A DNA stretch of 6,064 nucleotides, taken from positions 1-6,064 of the forward strand of contig URVF01000096.1 in assembly GCA_900551185.1 (NCBI GenBank), read 5' to 3'. Both the position numbers and the translations under genes were made by a program. How positions within the stretch are numbered: the first letter of the stretch is position 1; each line of letters starts with the position of its first letter. Below, in pieces: positions 5,942-6,064 of the stretch. The notes below the pieces were generated by a model, which saw nothing but the letters and a program-made list of their open reading frames with translations, did not search any database and was not told where the DNA came from. The stretch comes from an uncultured Collinsella sp. Its GTDB lineage: Bacteria > Actinomycetota > Coriobacteriia > Coriobacteriales > Coriobacteriaceae.

Positions 5942-6010
5942 ACCATAGAATAGAAAGCGATCGACTCCGGTTGGTCGCTTTTTTGTTGCCGCGGCACGGG
6001 TTCGAACCCG
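5940..6010 (+). repeat. 71-bp direct repeat, copy 2
   Basis: A near-identical copy of 4656-4727: two substitutions, one fewer T. It starts at CCACCATAGAATAG, equivalent to the last bases of the tRNA-Lys acceptor, but no tRNA body precedes it. It ends in the CGGGTTCGAACCCG palindrome, after which the copies diverge. Only 16 genomic bases remain (6011-6026) before adapter. Confidence 0.93.
5956..5984 (+). terminator. Terminator copy downstream of the traX segment
   Basis: The same 10-bp stem (AGCGATCGAC/GTTGGTCGCT) and TCCG loop as the tRNA-Lys terminator, followed by a T-run ending at 5984. In its present place it would end any transcript running through traX. Confidence 0.85.
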
Positions 6011-6026
6011 AACTTCTCTATATATA

Positions 6027-6064
6027 CTGTCTCTTATACACATCTCCGAGCCCACGAGACTAGG
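6027..6064 (-). other. Nextera i7 adapter contamination (not genomic)
   Basis: The reverse complement of the adapter at the left end: mosaic end CTGTCTCTTATACACATCT (6027-6045), linker CCGAGCCCACGAGAC (6046-6060) and TAGG, the first four bases of index TAGGCATG. Genomic sequence ends at 6026. Confidence 0.98.

Noticed and set aside
4713..6010. CRISPR array or insertion sequence in the repeat region
   Set aside because: There are only two copies about 1.28 kb apart, no regular spacers, no transposase and no terminal inverted repeats flanking the segment.
5852..6063. Reading frames at the right end giving MGSEMCIRDS and CLLYTSPSPRD peptides
   Set aside because: These residues are translations of the Nextera adapter joined to the repeat copy, not genes.

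Overview
The window is a short-read contig of high-GC bacterial chromosome. I would place it tentatively in the Coriobacteriia, near Collinsella. The reasons are GC-rich codon use, GTG starts, AAGGAG-type ribosome binding sites, a tRNA with its CCA encoded in the DNA, and a gut-Actinobacteria style gene set. This placement is inference; nothing in the window is a decisive taxonomic marker. Both ends are not genome: positions 1-49 and 6027-6064 are Illumina Nextera i7 adapter with the same index, so biological sequence runs only from 50 to 6026.

Left part (50-4557), all on the + strand: (i) the body of a membrane sensor histidine kinase whose true 5' end is lost or ambiguous; (ii) purC, SAICAR synthetase of de novo purine synthesis; (iii) an unrecognised small membrane protein starting on the base after the purC stop codon and probably translated with it, ending at a strong intrinsic terminator; (iv) an M29-family metallo-aminopeptidase (AmpS/PepS type). 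These are ordinary, GC-rich chromosomal genes.

Right part (4558-6026): a tRNA-Lys(TTT) gene with its own promoter and terminator, then an accessory-looking segment. Immediately after the tRNA terminator come a 16-bp T-arm-like palindrome, a run of small GC-rich hairpins, and a 19-bp exact copy of the tRNA-Lys 3' end. A visibly AT-richer traX-family gene follows. After about 265 bp without a recognisable gene, the tRNA tail, terminator and palindrome recur as a 71-72 bp direct repeat just before the contig breaks. The traX segment is therefore bracketed by direct repeats derived from the tRNA-Lys 3' flank. This looks like a small island or integration scar at a tRNA gene, with no integrase visible.

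The kinase probably belongs to a two-component system whose response regulator lies off the contig. purC and the small membrane protein form a short operon. ampS, the tRNA and traX look like separate transcription units. The points most worth a second look are the repeat-bracketed traX segment, the near-perfect 18-position hairpin at 93-134 by the kinase start, the open frame continuing in phase past the traX stop, and the adapter contamination.
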